Shown here: piece after piece, positions 9,065 to 10,661 of the stretch | How positions within the stretch are numbered: the stretch's first letter is position 1 | How the letters are laid out: each line of letters starts with the position of its first letter | Origin: an uncultured Bacteroides sp. | GTDB taxonomy: Bacteria > Bacteroidota > Bacteroidia > Bacteroidales > Bacteroidaceae | Assembly (NCBI GenBank): GCA_900557355.1 | Contig: USSR01000185.1 | Coordinates: 1 to 10,661, forward strand | Direction: 5' to 3' | DNA length: 10,661 bases | Notes under the pieces: generated by a model | What the model was told of the DNA's origin: nothing | Database searches by the model: none | What the model saw: the letters and a program-made list of their open reading frames with translations, nothing else | Position numbers and translations under genes: made by a program

Positions 9065-9097
9065 AAAAGGGAGTTTTTAATCATTAATCCCCCTTTT
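9065..9097 (-). terminator. Terminator downstream of the DUF1963 gene
   Basis: AAAAGGG (9065-9071) pairs with CCCTTTT (9091-9097), and TTAA (9077-9080) with TTAA (9084-9087). On the minus strand the hairpin ends in TTTT, about 37 nt beyond the stop codon of the DUF1963 gene. Confidence 0.65.
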
Positions 9098-9133
9098 ACA
9101 GAATATCCGAAGCCGAAGTTACTCATGTTACGG

Positions 9134-10537
9134 CTAATACGAACAAGCCGTGCGGACATGTTCAAAGTTGAGCTGACTCAAATCGCTCTTTTTGATGAAC
9201 AAATAGACAAAGCCACAGTCTCCAAAATAGATTGGAGAGGCGGAGCCGTTATCCGTTTTTTGGCAAGCTTCATAGATTCGTACCAGGGGCGTGTATTCAT
9301 TCTTCTCCTTTTCAGAGAAAGTTTTTTCCTGTGCGCAGATTTTCTGCCAACCATAATAGGCATCTCCAGCGACGACCCCCGCGAAGTCCTCCCTGTAGAA
9401 ATTTTCCTTCTCCACAAGCATACAAGCGTCATCATAAGTTGCCCACAGACGGTTCACCATCTCCCGTCCTGTCAGAGACTCCAAATCTAAAAGCCCGGGA
9501 AAGTCATATCCGTTCTTCCAATTTAATGCTCGCTCCTCGATGTAAAGTGGTTGGTTCAAGTGTGCAGGTGGCAATACGGGAGCCAATCGAGACAGCGGGA
9601 CATCACAATACAAGACGCGCGCAAAAGGATCCTTCAAAAAGACCTCATCTTCGTAGATGTACGAAGCTGTCATATCTAAAAATACATAGAGCATCCCTTT
9701 CCTCGGTATAAGCCATTCTTCAGCTGAGTTATACGGGATTTCAGCACAATTAATCTGACAGATAAAGCTCAATGGCTTCCCTTCATGGCAAGGCCAAGTC
9801 TTATCTTCGGGCAAATACGGGTAACCGCCCACTTTGGAACAACCCGGCTCGGGCTTTACATCCCGAAGGATGAACATATAGGCGGCCTGCTTGCAAAATG
9901 GCTTTACCCAACGCGCGAAGGTGTCCACATCAGAGATACACGTCTTTTTGAAGTGGGTTGCAATCAGATTGAAAATCCGGTTCTTCAAAGCCGGGTTGCC
10001 CTGATAATACACATAATAATTATAGGTGTTGCCACTGTATCTGCTTAAGTTCCGTCCCTTTACAATCTGCACATATCCGGCATAGAAGTACACTTCGCCT
10101 ATCTCCTCCCACCATGCCGTCTTGCTATATTTGCCCGAAGGCATGAGCAGGCCTAACCCTTCTTCCGAAACCATAGTGCGCACCTGCTGCTTCCTCGATT
10201 TATAGTAGCCGACAAGCAACAGGCAGAAGAGGACAGCCCCGAACAGGAACGCCATGGCAAGATACATCCGACCGTAAACAAAACTATGGTTGACGAAACA
10301 GAAAGCCGAAAAGCCAAGTACGAATAGCCAAAGCAGATTGATGCTTTTGAAATTGAGCAATCGGATTTTCAAGAAGCGGAACAGATTGTCCGGCACAGTC
10401 GACCCCAATGCCTCACCGCCTGCGTCAGAAGTGGGTTGAAGTTCCTTCTGCGCCCGAAGAATAGAAACAGCACGATAGGTTGTATAAAGCAACAGCACAA
10501 TTCCAATAACAAGGTTCAATACTAAAGTTCTGTCCAT
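9134..10537 (-). CDS. Membrane-anchored DUF1963 (YwqG-like) protein
   Basis: A 467-residue protein of unknown function. The N-terminus has one hydrophobic segment (about 6-22) and a pair of them (about 67-83 and 92-111). A charged loop of about 45 residues separates the first from the pair. Residues about 120-200 (VSEEGLGLLMP, WWEEIGEVYFYAGYVQIVKG) look like the beta-rich, PH-like domain found after membrane helices in many bacterial proteins; this is an inference. Residues about 230-467 are a DUF1963 domain: SKVGGYPYLPEDKTWP (234-249) followed by PLSFICQINCAEIP (255-268), and the C-terminal GDCGFVYLFIKKSDL with the family's ending NFEHVRTACSY. DUF1963 proteins such as Bacillus YwqG are usually soluble and lack such an anchor. 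The protein has many Cys and Trp residues. The start is the first ATG, with an A-rich tract just upstream and no obvious promoter. A terminator follows at 9065-9097. Confidence 0.8.
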   Translation of the reverse strand: MDRTLVLNLVIGIVLLLYTTYRAVSILRAQKELQPTSDAGGEALGSTVPDNLFRFLKIRLLNFKSINLLWLFVLGFSAFCFVNHSFVYGRMYLAMAFLFGAVLFCLLLVGYYKSRKQQVRTMVSEEGLGLLMPSGKYSKTAWWEEIGEVYFYAGYVQIVKGRNLSRYSGNTYNYYVYYQGNPALKNRIFNLIATHFKKTCISDVDTFARWVKPFCKQAAYMFILRDVKPEPGCSKVGGYPYLPEDKTWPCHEGKPLSFICQINCAEIPYNSAEEWLIPRKGMLYVFLDMTASYIYEDEVFLKDPFARVLYCDVPLSRLAPVLPPAHLNQPLYIEERALNWKNGYDFPGLLDLESLTGREMVNRLWATYDDACMLVEKENFYREDFAGVVAGDAYYGWQKICAQEKTFSEKEKNEYTPLVRIYEACQKTDNGSASPIYFGDCGFVYLFIKKSDLSQLNFEHVRTACSY

Positions 10538-10593
10538 AAATTGCTCTTATATAAGAAAAAAAAATCGTTACACATAATACATCCGTCCCACCC

Positions 10594-10648
10594 TTTAGTA
10601 AAAAGCCTTCGGATTTTTACTAAATTCACGACTGAAAATTAGTAAAAA
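10594..10648. repeat. Inverted and direct repeats of TTTAGTAAAAA upstream of the DUF1963 gene
   Basis: TTTAGTAAAAA (10594-10604) and its complement TTTTTACTAAA (10614-10624) form a perfect 11-bp stem, and CC-ttc-GG inside the loop can also pair. A third copy, TTAGTAAAAA, lies at 10639-10648 in direct orientation. This could be the terminator of a gene beyond the window or a set of operator half-sites. The window ends at 10661, so its context is incomplete. Confidence 0.6.
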
Positions 10649-10661
10649 TCTACCGGAAAAT

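Noticed and set aside
9232..9711. + strand open frame opposite the DUF1963 domain
   Set aside because: Pro/Ser/Arg-rich translation without motifs, antisense to conserved DUF1963 sequence.

Overview
The window looks like a chromosomal segment of a Bacteroides-type gut bacterium. The evidence is the set of protein families (SusB-type GH97 glycosidase, HU-related protein, PepT followed by GcvT, a PurF-like protein starting MGGFFG), start codons without Shine-Dalgarno sequences, and several copies of the Bacteroides -7 promoter element TAnnTTTG. No tRNA, rRNA, insertion sequence, phage gene or CRISPR array was seen, so this is mostly core chromosome. I could not identify the species.

Layout. 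One gene is on the + strand: a secreted M48-family metallopeptidase homologue (99-1619). It converges on a minus-strand block across a hairpin terminator (1622-1661). Reading that block right to left: a membrane-anchored DUF1963/YwqG-like protein (9134-10537); a 414-nt non-coding stretch (8720-9133) with a terminator, an array of TCTACAA motifs, a strong promoter and a structured leader; an HU-like DNA-binding protein with an acidic Gly/Asp tail (8237-8719); a secreted GH97 glucosidase (5868-8030); a PurF-like phosphoribosyltransferase (4162-5574); and the pepT-gcvT pair (2786-4009 and 1683-2769, 16 nt apart), with gcvT split by a one-base frameshift. Hairpin terminators separate most units, so apart from pepT-gcvT these look like independent single-gene units.

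Function. PepT cuts N-terminal residues from tripeptides in the cytoplasm, and GcvT would be the aminomethyltransferase of the glycine cleavage system, so the pair fits amino-acid salvage. GH97 acts outside the cytoplasm on alpha-glucosides. No SusC/SusD partner is present.

The most interesting points are: (1) a PurF homologue with an intact PRPP site and Fe-S cysteine pattern in which every glutaminase residue I could align is replaced; (2) an M48 homologue whose HEXXH motif reads NEMSH; (3) the gcvT frameshift in an otherwise intact gene; (4) a structured 5' leader with upstream TCTACAA repeats at the HU gene. I do not see a complete new multi-gene system such as a defence island or biosynthetic cluster. 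These are single-gene and regulatory oddities.
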